Of a stretch of DNA of 64,000 bases, positions 8,841 to 18,582 are shown piece after piece. Where the stretch lies: positions 62,001-126,000 of the forward strand of contig CACYZY010000005.1 in NCBI GenBank assembly GCA_902779085.1, read 5' to 3'. Under the pieces are notes generated by a model. It was not told where the DNA came from. It saw nothing but the letters and a program-made list of their open reading frames with translations, and ran no database searches. The position numbers and the translations under genes are program-made. This stretch comes from an uncultured Bacteroidales bacterium. GTDB taxonomy: Bacteria > Bacteroidota > Bacteroidia > Bacteroidales > Bacteroidaceae. The first letter of the stretch is position 1. Each line of letters starts with the position of its first letter.

Positions 8841-11749
8841 ATTACGTAATTTTTTATTTGTCCGAAACTCTCATTATCTGGTTCACTCGCATTTACCAAA
8901 TAAACTGTCACATCATCATGCAAGTTGTGGTATAGTTCAACAATTGCATTCTTGTCTTTTGGCAAGACATGAAGATTATTCACTACACCTTCTGCACTAT
9001 AATAAGAAACAAGTCTACAATCTTCATCTTCTTCAAAAGCATAAATCACCTTATCTGGATATGTAAGTGCCATTAACAATGAGAACTCCCCATAACCATT
9101 ATTGATAATGATGACATGAGTTGAAGAATTGCTATTCAACCATTTTTTGTAACCATCATATATTTTCAAACGTTTTTTTACCGTTGAAAACAACTCGCTC
9201 CCCTTATAACGGTATCGATCTATGACCAAGTCTACATTCTTGTCTGCATCTTTATCAATAATCCGCATTAATGAATAGAAAGACAAAGGCCTCATCCTAT
9301 ATTCACCATTGGCAGTTAGTGTAAGCCATTTAAATAAGAATGGAGGAATAAGATATGCCATAAGAACAACTGAAAACATACCTATTATCGTTATTTCGCC
9401 TAATGAATAAAGAGCAGGATGTTTGGCAAAAATCAATGAGCCTATACCTATAAACATGATTAACGCAGAAATAACAATACTTTTCTTGTATGACGCAATC
9501 ATTTTTTTCCTATAAGCATACTCATATTGACACCCTTCTGTCATAAAGATGGTATAGTCATCGCCCTGGCCAAATATAAAGGTGGCTAATATAACATTCA
9601 CCATATTAAATTGAATCCCCAGTATAGACATTATACCCAATATCCAGACCCAACTTATAGCCATTGGCACGAAAGAGAGCAATGCCAATTCAATACTGCC
9701 AAGAGTAAACCATAAAAAGAAGAATACAATTAAACCGCAAGCCCAACCTATATAGTTAAAGTCATTTGCCAAATTTGTAGCAATAGAAGAATTCATTGAC
9801 GAAACATCAAAAACCAAATCGCCCACTGCCTTTTCTTTTAATTGGGCTACAATATTCTGCATTTCTGACCCTTTAACCAATAGTTGATCTACAACATAAT
9901 ACTGATTTAAGCTGTCGTTTTGAAAAACATAATTACTATATAGTGAAGGCTGCTCTTTTTCAAGTACAGAGATATCTTGGGGGGTATATGAAAAGTTTAT
10001 TATCTTTTCAAAATCTTGGAATGATTCACTGGAGAATCCCTCTTTCTCTGCTTCTTCTCTCAGTTCTATTGTCAGTTTATCCTTATATTTATTCACAAAG
10101 GCATTCCATCTTTCTATCTTCCTTTTTTGTTCTTCTAATGAACTAAAAACCTGAGTGCAACTATTGTATTCATCTATATCATCACTATGGACTAAAGTTT
10201 GAATTACCTGGGAACTTCTTTCGCTCTTCGCAAGAGCCTCATCTGCAGTTTGACCTTCATAAACGATATAAACAGTCTGATTCTCTCCTGATGACGGCAT
10301 CATATCTTGAAGTTGTTTCATCTCTTGCTGAAGGCTGGCCGACATATAATTGATATGACTCATATCTGCATCAAAAGATGTATTCAAACTATAAAAGCCA
10401 AATAGAACAGTAAGGCCTATTACAAGATACATAATTGAGCGTTTATTTTCAATGCTATACTCCCCTATTACATCTAATATCTGTAAAGATGTTCGTCTCC
10501 CATTATTATATGACAATTGAGGGAGAAACAGTAATACAAACAAGATAGTTCCAATTAACAATAAAGAGCTAAACAGGCCTAGGTCTCTTAATGCTTGTGC
10601 TTTTAAAGGTACTAAGGCCATGAAAGCACCCACTGTCGTTATATTGCCAACCAATAAAGGAGTAACAATCTCTTTTAATGTTTTTCTCGCATCTGGTGTA
10701 TGGCTCAAATGAGATATAAAATGGAGTGGATAATTAACAGCAATACCTAATATTGCAGATGAGATACCAATAACAATAATAGAAATTCCATTATGAACCA
10801 AGGACAAAGTCCCCATTGCGAATAGCCACCCCCAAACAATAGATATTATTATTAATGAAATGTTCCATATGCTTCTAAAACAAAGAAACAAAAGAAGCAA
10901 TATCAATATTACGGCCATAGAGATAGACAACAAGCTATCATTCCTTATTTGAGTAGCATTCCCTACAGCCACAACAGGTCCACCTATAATATAAATATCA
11001 ACATCTTCATGAACACTTTTAGCATTATCAATAGTCTTATCTATAAAATTAATAAGTCTAGCATTGTTTTCAGTCTCGCTTGCTCCAAATGGAGAAGTAA
11101 TCACGACGATGCCTTTACTCATATCTGGAGAAAAGATGTAGCCATCATATAATTCATAATCAACATTCAAAGTAGCACTTTGAAACCTATTTAGCACGGG
11201 AGAAAAAAGTTTCAATGGGTCTTTTGAAACATTCCCAGTCATTATACTTGATGCGGGAAACAGCAGAAGCTGTTTATCATCTCTTAAACAATCAGCTACA
11301 TACAAATCGCTAGAGAAGAGGCTGTCAATTCTCGCATAATCTACCTCTGTCAAAAGGTATGGTATGTTCTTATACAAATAATCTGTCGTTTCACCAATGG
11401 CATTATAATCAATTTGAGAAATGAGGTTCTTAACTAATCCTTCATTATCATTATTTATCAAAGTCTGCTCAAACTCATCAATAGCTTCGACAATCTTATC
11501 AATATCGTTTATGGTTGAATCTTTTGATTCAAAAACAACAAAAACTTTATCTGCACCAGATAAATCTTGATAAATAGGCATGGCTTTATGATAATCGTTA
11601 CCTAAAGGTAAGAAATCAAGAATATCCTCTTTATAGGATTGTTTTGACAGCAGAAATAATAGCCCAACAGTTATAATGAGCAAAGAATACAAAAACGATT
11701 TGTGATTCGTTTTGAAATAGTCATATATTTTTAAGACTACGGCTATCAT
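8837..11749 (-). CDS. MMPL/RND-family exporter with a C-terminal methyltransferase-like domain
   Basis: A 970-residue membrane protein of the MMPL type (ApeM-like). It has an N-terminal transmembrane helix, a periplasmic loop, a bundle of helices around residues 260-420, a second periplasmic loop and a second bundle around 660-790. The motif GQGDDYTIFMTEG marks the second bundle. Such exporters move polyene lipids across the inner membrane. The last 170-190 residues are extra. They lie after the final helix and contain a Rossmann-like stretch (IIINNGYGEFSLLMAL, then VIYAFEEDED) that resembles SAM-methyltransferase motifs I and II without the usual ExGxGxG. It overlaps the ACP downstream and the acyltransferase upstream by four bases each. 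Confidence 0.88.
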   Translation of the reverse strand: MIAVVLKIYDYFKTNHKSFLYSLLIITVGLLFLLSKQSYKEDILDFLPLGNDYHKAMPIYQDLSGADKVFVVFESKDSTINDIDKIVEAIDEFEQTLINNDNEGLVKNLISQIDYNAIGETTDYLYKNIPYLLTEVDYARIDSLFSSDLYVADCLRDDKQLLLFPASSIMTGNVSKDPLKLFSPVLNRFQSATLNVDYELYDGYIFSPDMSKGIVVITSPFGASETENNARLINFIDKTIDNAKSVHEDVDIYIIGGPVVAVGNATQIRNDSLLSISMAVILILLLLFLCFRSIWNISLIIISIVWGWLFAMGTLSLVHNGISIIVIGISSAILGIAVNYPLHFISHLSHTPDARKTLKEIVTPLLVGNITTVGAFMALVPLKAQALRDLGLFSSLLLIGTILFVLLFLPQLSYNNGRRTSLQILDVIGEYSIENKRSIMYLVIGLTVLFGFYSLNTSFDADMSHINYMSASLQQEMKQLQDMMPSSGENQTVYIVYEGQTADEALAKSERSSQVIQTLVHSDDIDEYNSCTQVFSSLEEQKRKIERWNAFVNKYKDKLTIELREEAEKEGFSSESFQDFEKIINFSYTPQDISVLEKEQPSLYSNYVFQNDSLNQYYVVDQLLVKGSEMQNIVAQLKEKAVGDLVFDVSSMNSSIATNLANDFNYIGWACGLIVFFFLWFTLGSIELALLSFVPMAISWVWILGIMSILGIQFNMVNVILATFIFGQGDDYTIFMTEGCQYEYAYRKKMIASYKKSIVISALIMFIGIGSLIFAKHPALYSLGEITIIGMFSVVLMAYLIPPFLFKWLTLTANGEYRMRPLSFYSLMRIIDKDADKNVDLVIDRYRYKGSELFSTVKKRLKIYDGYKKWLNSNSSTHVIIINNGYGEFSLLMALTYPDKVIYAFEEDEDCRLVSYYSAEGVVNNLHVLPKDKNAIVELYHNLHDDVTVYLVNASEPDNESFGQIKNYVI

Positions 11750-12879
11750 CTTTGTTTGTTATCAATAGGATTAGAATAAATACCAATGAAAAATTCTTTC
11801 AATCTGTCAATATCACAGGCATCATATCTATCCAGTTTTGACATATGGTGGATAAACTTATCATAATCCTCTTTAGAATACATAGAAGCATATTTCGTAT
11901 TACCATATAGCAAATCATGGGCTACATAGTTGTTAGGGTATAAACGATATGCTGTGTTTATACGGGAATCCAATAATTTGGCTACTGATTTATGGTATTC
12001 ATTGTTCGTCATGTATTCCAATGCCACCAATTCTGCCACAGAAATCGGTTCGCATATTTCTATATGAACTCTCCCTTTAGGCTGAAGGATACCAGTAATA
12101 ATGCTATTTAAATCCTCGCCCGGTTTCTTAATATATCTTGTATATTGAGATTCATACAATTCTAGTGTTTTTAATAAATCACAAGGTTCCCATTCATATG
12201 ATACACTTATGGGTACAATATGTAAATCTGCTAACGCCTTAATTTTATCTTTAGGCTCGCTTAAACAAAACATCTTTATGATTCCTTGATCAGTACTGTC
12301 TATACCATTCTTGGTACGCCCATTTCGTTGTGCAATCCAAACTGATTCATTTTTCTCTGTAATGACATAACGAATGTACTCAGAAAGGTGTAAGGAACTC
12401 TTATAAAAGTCTTTTATACTACTGCCTTGCCTCTCCACTTTGAACATCTTGTTTGACTTGCCGATATCAACCACTATTGGGTTAATCATCAAGTTTGCGC
12501 CAAAAGTAATCTCTGTGGTTTCAAAACCATTCACAACGAAAAAGTATTGAAGCAAGCTGGAATCTAGCATTATATCGCGATGATTAGAAACAAAAAGATA
12601 ACTTTTTTTCGGGTCTAATCGTTCAATACCAGTACAGCTAAAATGAGTTATACTCCTCCTTATCACTTGTTCATTTACTTTCTTCATCGTTTCATGCTGA
12701 AATTCACGAGTTGTCTTAAAAGATCCAACCATCTTTCTAATATCCTCTATTGGTTCATTAGGATACACAAACAATGAAAGAAGTGGAAATAATTCACAAG
12801 CAGCAATTCTTTTCATCGCTTCAGGTATTTCCTCTTCATAATAAGGACGAATATCATCAAATTTTGTATTAATATCCAT
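11746..12879 (-). CDS. PlsC-like acyltransferase
   Basis: A 377-residue protein of the glycerol-phosphate acyltransferase superfamily (PF01553-like). The active-site region reads FVSNHRDIMLDSS. The histidine is followed by Asp at +2 and +6 instead of the canonical HX4D spacing. A second conserved block is SVWIAQRNGRTKNG, in the place of the usual EGTRS block. A C-terminal helical part follows. No transmembrane helix is obvious. It probably transfers an acyl chain to a lipid or glycolipid acceptor in the polyene pathway. The exact substrate is unknown. It overlaps its neighbours by 4 and 11 bases, which indicates translational coupling. Confidence 0.8.
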   Translation of the reverse strand: MDINTKFDDIRPYYEEEIPEAMKRIAACELFPLLSLFVYPNEPIEDIRKMVGSFKTTREFQHETMKKVNEQVIRRSITHFSCTGIERLDPKKSYLFVSNHRDIMLDSSLLQYFFVVNGFETTEITFGANLMINPIVVDIGKSNKMFKVERQGSSIKDFYKSSLHLSEYIRYVITEKNESVWIAQRNGRTKNGIDSTDQGIIKMFCLSEPKDKIKALADLHIVPISVSYEWEPCDLLKTLELYESQYTRYIKKPGEDLNSIITGILQPKGRVHIEICEPISVAELVALEYMTNNEYHKSVAKLLDSRINTAYRLYPNNYVAHDLLYGNTKYASMYSKEDYDKFIHHMSKLDRYDACDIDRLKEFFIGIYSNPIDNKQR

Positions 12880-13717
12880 TATCTAATAATCTATTAATCC
12901 AATTAATAAACTCTATCTTCCACTCTCTACTTTCTGGTGTGCCTTTAGATTCACTCGCTCCGAAGCCATGTCCTCCAGTTTCATATTGTATATATAAATG
13001 AGGGATATTTTTTCCTGTCAAGGCTTTATCTAATAACACAGAATTACGATAATCCACAATAGAATCATCTTTACAATTTACCAAAAAAACAGGCGGACAA
13101 TCAGCCGGAACATGTTTTTCAAGAGACAAAGAATCTCTAAGGACTTTATTTCTCACTCTACTATCTCCCAACAAAGCCCTCCGTGACCTTTTATGAACAC
13201 AATCTTCTGTCATCGTGACAACCGGATAAATTGGAGCGACAAAAAAAGGTTTGTCCTCTTCTTCGAAAAATTCTGCAGCCGACATAACCAGATGTCCCCC
13301 TGCTGAAAAGCCCATAGCACCTACATGATTTGGATTGATTCTGAATTCCTCAGAATGGTCCTTAATATACTTAATGGCCTGTTTTAAATCATCTTGGGGG
13401 TCGGGATAACGATTTCCTCTGAAAACATATCGAAAACGGAACAAGAAAGCTGGCACATAAGCCGTTCTATATCGAAGTACAAATGCCGATATTCCATTCT
13501 CATTTAACCAAGATGCTACAGCTTCGCCTTCTGTCTTCATATCATGCCAAAAGTAACTTCCTCCCGGGCATACAACAACAGCTGTGTTATTATCACCATC
13601 TGTCAAGTAAGGAGTCATGATTACCTTTTTACTATCAGGATAATCACTCCATATGTTTATCTGAGCACAGATCTGCACAGATAAAAGCATATATAATATG
13701 ATTAATCTGGCACGCAT
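12869..13717 (-). CDS. Exported alpha/beta-hydrolase (BD-FAE/acetylesterase-like)
   Basis: A 282-residue serine hydrolase with a signal peptide (MRARLIILYMLLSVQICAQ), hence periplasmic or outer-membrane facing. The nucleophile is Ser138 in GFSAGG. The oxyanion segment is CPGGSY near residue 50. The acid is Asp217/218 in NCKDDS and the base is His250 in TGGHGFG, so the triad is complete. The family includes acetylxylan-type and lipid esterases. Inside a pigment locus it may deacylate or transesterify the exported product, but this is only inference. It overlaps the upstream flavoprotein by 16 bases and the downstream acyltransferase by 11. Confidence 0.85.
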   Translation of the reverse strand: MRARLIILYMLLSVQICAQINIWSDYPDSKKVIMTPYLTDGDNNTAVVVCPGGSYFWHDMKTEGEAVASWLNENGISAFVLRYRTAYVPAFLFRFRYVFRGNRYPDPQDDLKQAIKYIKDHSEEFRINPNHVGAMGFSAGGHLVMSAAEFFEEEDKPFFVAPIYPVVTMTEDCVHKRSRRALLGDSRVRNKVLRDSLSLEKHVPADCPPVFLVNCKDDSIVDYRNSVLLDKALTGKNIPHLYIQYETGGHGFGASESKGTPESREWKIEFINWINRLLDNGY

Positions 13718-15210
13718 GCGTTAATCTTGTTAATGATATAATTAATCCCCAAAATAGCTTCACATGTATTTATGGCTGTCAAAGGTACTCCACAGAAACC
13801 ATGAAGATTATTATTTTGGCCAGTTAATAACAAATTCTCTATTTTCGTAACCACAGGGACTTGTGATGCCACAATATTATTATAGTCTTTACTGAAACCA
13901 CATAATGTTCCCTCTTTTACACCATAGAAATCTCTAATCGTCAATGGAGATGCAGTATTAACGCCTAATATGCAATTATGAAAATCAGGATGAATTTCCT
14001 CTACAAGATGAAGGAGCTCATCAGCTTTTCGTTCCTTCCAAACTTCATAGTCTTTTGTCCTATGCCCCCATCTTGTTGCCTCCCATTCTCTCACTTCTTC
14101 AAAACTCATGGGTGCAGTAATGATTGCTTTATTAGCAGATTTCCCTTGATTCCTTTCAGGTGGTGTCATAAACAAAAAGCCTAAAGGCCATTGCGTATCT
14201 GTTCTGCCAAACTTCCAGATATCATCATATGTGGTCATATAATACTCTGTATGATTAATATATGGAAAACTTCTTTCTTTTAATTTAATAAAAACAGAAA
14301 AAGCAGAATATGCATTAGGTAATTCATTTAATCTTTTCCTAAATGGTTTAGGAAACGTCTTTTCTGGTACTAATTTAAATAACGAGCAAGGATGAATATC
14401 TGAAATATAATAATCAGCTATGTGCATTTCACCTTTAACAGTTCTAACAAACTCAACATGCCGATTATTTACTTCTATCCATTCTACTCCATCATTTGTC
14501 AGAACATGTCCACCATTTTCTATAATAACATCCCTTAAGAGATTGGCAAAATGGTTACTACCGCCAACAAACCTAGTAGTCCCATTGATATACAATGTAC
14601 TAATAATGGCATGAATATATGCGGGAGTTTGATTTCCACGGCCTCCATATAAGGGATTAAGATACGCCAAGACACTAGCTAATTTTTTATTCTTTACGTA
14701 TTTAGCAATGAAACCATCAGCGGATAACAAATAATCATCTGAATAAGCGAACAAATTCATTATTCCATTAGATGGACGAAGATTTAGCAAATCAATTTGA
14801 TCAGTTAGAGCAAATACAGCATTGATATATTGCTTAATATCTGCTGCGTCTTCTGGGAAATACCTGACTAAAGATTGATAAAATAAATCTTTTCCTTTTC
14901 CTATACGATAAGAGGCTCTATCTTCTGCAAAATATAAATAGTCAGAACAATCGTCATCAACATCTTTTATTTCAACTTTATCCATTATCCCTAAATAGGA
15001 ACATATCTTTCGAATACACCCACCTGGTTGCATTCCTCCAATAACGTGCATACCAGTATCGAATGATTCTCCAAAACGCTTAAAGGTTTGAAGTCCTCCA
15101 CCTATTGTAGAATTCTTTTCAAGAACAGTCACAACAAACCCCTCTTTTGCTAGGATAGCACCAGTGAACAAGCCACCTAAACCTCCACCTATAATTATGA
15201 CTTTTTTCAT
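13702..15210 (-). CDS. RetSat/CrtI-like FAD oxidoreductase A
   Basis: A flavoprotein of about 502 residues. The N-terminal FAD Rossmann motif is GGGLGGLFTGAILAKEG. The C-terminal FAD motif is LLTGQNNNLHGFCGVPL. This layout is typical of phytoene desaturase, carotene isomerase and retinol-saturase relatives, enzymes that desaturate, isomerise or reduce conjugated polyenes. It is a clear paralogue of the next gene upstream, and the two lie in tandem. The reaction on an aryl polyene is unknown; adjustment of the conjugated chain is plausible. The ATG at 15210 is preferred to a TTG six bases earlier. It then starts three bases after the stop of its paralogue. Confidence 0.85.
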   Translation of the reverse strand: MKKVIIIGGGLGGLFTGAILAKEGFVVTVLEKNSTIGGGLQTFKRFGESFDTGMHVIGGMQPGGCIRKICSYLGIMDKVEIKDVDDDCSDYLYFAEDRASYRIGKGKDLFYQSLVRYFPEDAADIKQYINAVFALTDQIDLLNLRPSNGIMNLFAYSDDYLLSADGFIAKYVKNKKLASVLAYLNPLYGGRGNQTPAYIHAIISTLYINGTTRFVGGSNHFANLLRDVIIENGGHVLTNDGVEWIEVNNRHVEFVRTVKGEMHIADYYISDIHPCSLFKLVPEKTFPKPFRKRLNELPNAYSAFSVFIKLKERSFPYINHTEYYMTTYDDIWKFGRTDTQWPLGFLFMTPPERNQGKSANKAIITAPMSFEEVREWEATRWGHRTKDYEVWKERKADELLHLVEEIHPDFHNCILGVNTASPLTIRDFYGVKEGTLCGFSKDYNNIVASQVPVVTKIENLLLTGQNNNLHGFCGVPLTAINTCEAILGINYIINKINACVPD

Positions 15211-15212
15211 GT

Positions 15213-16703
15213 TCAACTATCCAATATTTGTTTGTATAATTTCTGAGCAGTCAAGAATTCACTGCAAGTTACGATGGTACCGACAATAACTCCTAAAATG
15301 CCATGAGAATTAATATTTTGTCCTGTTAGAAACAGATTCGGTATTTTAGTCTTATGCGGGACACGATACTCCATACTCTTATTCACATCTTTAACGCACC
15401 CATACATAGACCCATTTTCAGTTCCAGTATAGTCTAGATAAGTCAATGGCGTAGATGTGTAATAATCCGATATTTTATCCTTAATTTCAGGGAAATGTTG
15501 ACAAAGCAAATCAATCATTTTTTCAGCTTTCTCTCTTTTAAATTGCTCATAGTCAGTCCCTCTATGACCTATATTTGTTCCACGCCATTTCTCCACGTCA
15601 GCAATTTTCATATAAGATAGCATAACACCAGATTTTGCAAAACGAGAATTCTCGTCATCACAAAAATGCATATATAAGAATCCTTTGGGCCAAGTTTTTT
15701 CAGTATATGATTCTGCATCCCAAGGTGAATCACATGTATAAGCATAATAATTGGAGTTCATATATGGGACACTATTGTCTTTAAAACGCAAATAGACAGA
15801 GAAACCGCCAATGCTTTGAGGAATCGCATACACTCGTTCTCTAAAAGCAGCCCTAATCAACTTTGTATCAAGCAACTCCAATGTTCTAATAGGATGTGCA
15901 TCAGAAATGATATAATCTGCAGATATGAAATCACATCCATTTACTTCAACACCTATTGCCTGACTATCATTACAAAGAATTTTGGATACCTTTTTGTTCG
16001 TTAAAACAGAGCCACCATATTTCAGAATTGTATTATGCAATGATGTCGCAATACCATCACTACCCCCTACTATGCGATAGGCACTCTGGTTATAGAAATC
16101 CATAATAAATGCATGAGCTGAAAAAGGCGTCTTATCTTTCTGCGCAGCATACAAAGGAAGATTGCCTACTAACACTTGAGCCAATAATGGATCTGTTATA
16201 ATGCTATCAATAACCTCATTAATAGAAGCCAACTGATACTTTGTATTCACATATGCATCTGTTTCTGCATGTTTAAGAGAATGTAAGGTAGATGCTGAAG
16301 ATACTTCTTCAATTAAATTATAGTATTTTATCAGATTCTTGCGTTGTTTGGGGAAATACTGGCTCATCTGCTCAATAAAGTGTTCCTTTCCTGTAGCATA
16401 TTTGTATTTTTGTCCTTTCAAACATATAACATCATACCCTGTAGGATCCAATTGTGATAATGCCACATCACCTTTTATTTCAAGGAATCTAAACAAGCGA
16501 TCTAGTGTTTGTCCTTCAGAAGCACTACCGATAAAATGCATGCCAGTCTCAAATTTAGTGCCTTTCCTGTAGAAACACTGCAAACACCCACCTATTTGTG
16601 CAGACTGCTCTAAAACAGTTACATTGTAACCATTCTTAGCTAAAACGACGCCACATGACAAGCCACCTAAGCCACTACCTATTATGACGACACTATTATA
16701 CAT
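15213..16703 (-). CDS. RetSat/CrtI-like FAD oxidoreductase B
   Basis: A 496-residue paralogue of the neighbouring flavoprotein. The N-terminal FAD site is GSGLGGLSCGVVLAKNG, followed by a conserved block around GGCLQCFYRKGTKFETGMH. The C-terminal site is FLTGQNINSHGILGV, characteristic of retinol saturase and carotene isomerase types. No signal peptide or membrane helix is evident. The pair probably arose by tandem duplication and could form a heteromer or work in sequence on a polyene chain. The start codon overlaps the stop of the glycosyltransferase-acyltransferase gene by eight bases. Confidence 0.85.
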   Translation of the reverse strand: MYNSVVIIGSGLGGLSCGVVLAKNGYNVTVLEQSAQIGGCLQCFYRKGTKFETGMHFIGSASEGQTLDRLFRFLEIKGDVALSQLDPTGYDVICLKGQKYKYATGKEHFIEQMSQYFPKQRKNLIKYYNLIEEVSSASTLHSLKHAETDAYVNTKYQLASINEVIDSIITDPLLAQVLVGNLPLYAAQKDKTPFSAHAFIMDFYNQSAYRIVGGSDGIATSLHNTILKYGGSVLTNKKVSKILCNDSQAIGVEVNGCDFISADYIISDAHPIRTLELLDTKLIRAAFRERVYAIPQSIGGFSVYLRFKDNSVPYMNSNYYAYTCDSPWDAESYTEKTWPKGFLYMHFCDDENSRFAKSGVMLSYMKIADVEKWRGTNIGHRGTDYEQFKREKAEKMIDLLCQHFPEIKDKISDYYTSTPLTYLDYTGTENGSMYGCVKDVNKSMEYRVPHKTKIPNLFLTGQNINSHGILGVIVGTIVTCSEFLTAQKLYKQILDS

Positions 16704-18195
16704 TCCTCTCTATACGATTTGAAATACAACTATATTTAGCAATATAAAGCTTTCGCATATAAGATGCCTGATCTTTCAGTTCGCCTATCCTTTTCAGTTG
16801 TTCAACTTTAATTGGTTCATCCACTTCTATGTAAATCGGTCCTTTATTCAGACTATATGTTTTCTTGGGTAATATTTTACCAGTTCCATATAAACACATT
16901 GGTAAAAGGTCAAGATTTAATCTCTCAGCAATAAAAAATGCTCCTTGATGGAATCGTCCTATTTTGCAATCTTTTGAGCGAGTCCCTTCAGGATAAACAG
17001 CTATACTATAACCTCTATCCACCAAATCCTTTAATTTAGGCAGTAGGACTTCAATCCCATCCATAACAGGCAAATATTCAGCATTTCTAATCAAAAGTCC
17101 ATAAAAAGGATTATTCCAAACCCAATCATTAGTAAGAAAGATAATATTGGGTGTAAAGATAAGCTGGCACATCAAGTCCAAATGAGATTGATGGTTACAA
17201 ATAATAACATGTGGCTTTTCAAAATCTACATGATCATTTATTTTATATGAGAATGTCGTGCCTGGTATTCCATGCTTAATCATAATAAACCTTGCCGACC
17301 TATATATTATCTTATGCAAGAACTGTCTTTTTTTCTCTGTCATTTTCCCAAACTTAGTATATACCCATACAAATGGAAGAATAACAACCATAGCAAAAAA
17401 AGAGAAAAACAAAAAAGAGTAAATTGTCCTAATGTATCTCGCTAAGTACCTAAAAATCCTTAAAGGTAACCCATATACAATAGCCAAAATACAAAGAATG
17501 GTATTTAATATACTAATTCTCCCAAAATCAGCAAATGGCCTAAAATGGCTTACCCTTTCCTCTTTTGGAGGATAGTATACATTGATTGGTATTTCTTTAA
17601 TCGACACTCCATGCCACGATGGGAATACCAAGAGTTCCAGTTCTGCCTCATATTTAGAGGTTAAGAAATTTAAGCCATAAAGCTTTTTTATTGGATACAA
17701 TCTATAACCAGTTTGTGTATCACTGAGTTTTCTGCCTGTTTGAATATAAAACCAAAAATTAGAGAATTGATTGGCGAAATTACTGCCCTTTGATCGTTCT
17801 ACACCATTCAAATTTCTGCTTCCAACAATGATTGAACCTGGATACAATTGATTGGCTTTCAAGAAATCAACTATATGCTTTGGGTAATGCTGACCGTCAG
17901 CATCGATTGTAATTGCATAAGAAAAGCCCAACTTTAATGCTTCTTTGAATCCCTTTTTTAATGCATTCCCCTTGCCTTTGTTCTGTAGATTTCTTACAAC
18001 ATGAATTTTGTCTATATGAGATAATATAGATGCTGTATTATCGGTACTACCATCATTAATGACAATAACATCATCGCAGTATAATAATACCTCTTTTATG
18101 ACTGATTCAATAGTCTTGTCGTTGTTATATGTGGGTATTACTACACAAACTCCTCTTTCACTAAGAGTATTCTTTATGCTTTCTTCAGATGTCAT
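16696..18195 (-). CDS. Glycosyltransferase family 2 - acyltransferase fusion (ApeJ-like)
   Basis: A bifunctional 499-residue protein. Residues 1-220 are a GT2 domain: VVIPTYNND at the start, NDGSTD for nucleotide binding and the metal-binding DADGQH at 98-103. Hydrophobic helices occupy about 228-280. Residues 300-490 are a PlsC-type acyltransferase with the HX4D motif NHQSHLD (His335-Asp340) and PEGTRS at 402-407. This fusion is a hallmark of aryl polyene clusters, where it is thought to attach sugar and acyl groups that link the polyene to a membrane lipid. The gene overlaps the dehydratase upstream by 11 bases. Confidence 0.9.
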   Translation of the reverse strand: MTSEESIKNTLSERGVCVVIPTYNNDKTIESVIKEVLLYCDDVIVINDGSTDNTASILSHIDKIHVVRNLQNKGKGNALKKGFKEALKLGFSYAITIDADGQHYPKHIVDFLKANQLYPGSIIVGSRNLNGVERSKGSNFANQFSNFWFYIQTGRKLSDTQTGYRLYPIKKLYGLNFLTSKYEAELELLVFPSWHGVSIKEIPINVYYPPKEERVSHFRPFADFGRISILNTILCILAIVYGLPLRIFRYLARYIRTIYSFLFFSFFAMVVILPFVWVYTKFGKMTEKKRQFLHKIIYRSARFIMIKHGIPGTTFSYKINDHVDFEKPHVIICNHQSHLDLMCQLIFTPNIIFLTNDWVWNNPFYGLLIRNAEYLPVMDGIEVLLPKLKDLVDRGYSIAVYPEGTRSKDCKIGRFHQGAFFIAERLNLDLLPMCLYGTGKILPKKTYSLNKGPIYIEVDEPIKVEQLKRIGELKDQASYMRKLYIAKYSCISNRIERNV

Positions 18196-18571
18196 TATTG
18201 GTTCTTCTACAAATTAAAGATATTTTTGAAAGAAGGATATCTTTATCACACACAAGAGATTGCATCTTTACGTCTCCTTCGTCCGTATCTGAAATCTTTT
18301 CAATCTTAAATACAACATGTATATTTTTATCAGGCGTAATTGTGGAAATAAACTTCACATTCTTTATGACCTTAATCTCCAGCATCTCGCCTAATGCGTC
18401 CTCAAGCAATTCTTTTGCTATCTGAACAATACACACTCCAGGGGTTATTGGCTCAGTAGGAAAATGAGCTTTATAAATAAAGTGTTGGGGATTCAGTTCT
18501 ATTGTATAAATGAATGAATCGCCCTCCTTCTTTTTATTGTAAACACTATATAATTGATCTCGCAGTACCAT
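18185..18571 (-). CDS. Hotdog 3-hydroxyacyl-ACP dehydratase subunit (ApeI-like)
   Basis: About 128 residues. The FabZ-type active-site stretch is HFPTEPITPG, which keeps the catalytic histidine. The following VCIVQIAKEL has Gln where FabZ has its catalytic Glu. APE systems use two dehydratase-like proteins that form a complex (ApeI with ApeP). This looks like the His-bearing partner, and the Glu-bearing partner would be the product of the gene at 24102-24569. The ATG at 18571 is taken in place of a TTG two codons upstream. It overlaps the glycosyltransferase start by 11 bases. Confidence 0.82.
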   Translation of the reverse strand: MVLRDQLYSVYNKKKEGDSFIYTIELNPQHFIYKAHFPTEPITPGVCIVQIAKELLEDALGEMLEIKVIKNVKFISTITPDKNIHVVFKIEKISDTDEGDVKMQSLVCDKDILLSKISLICRRTNNDI

Positions 18572-18582
18572 ATTCAAGTTAA

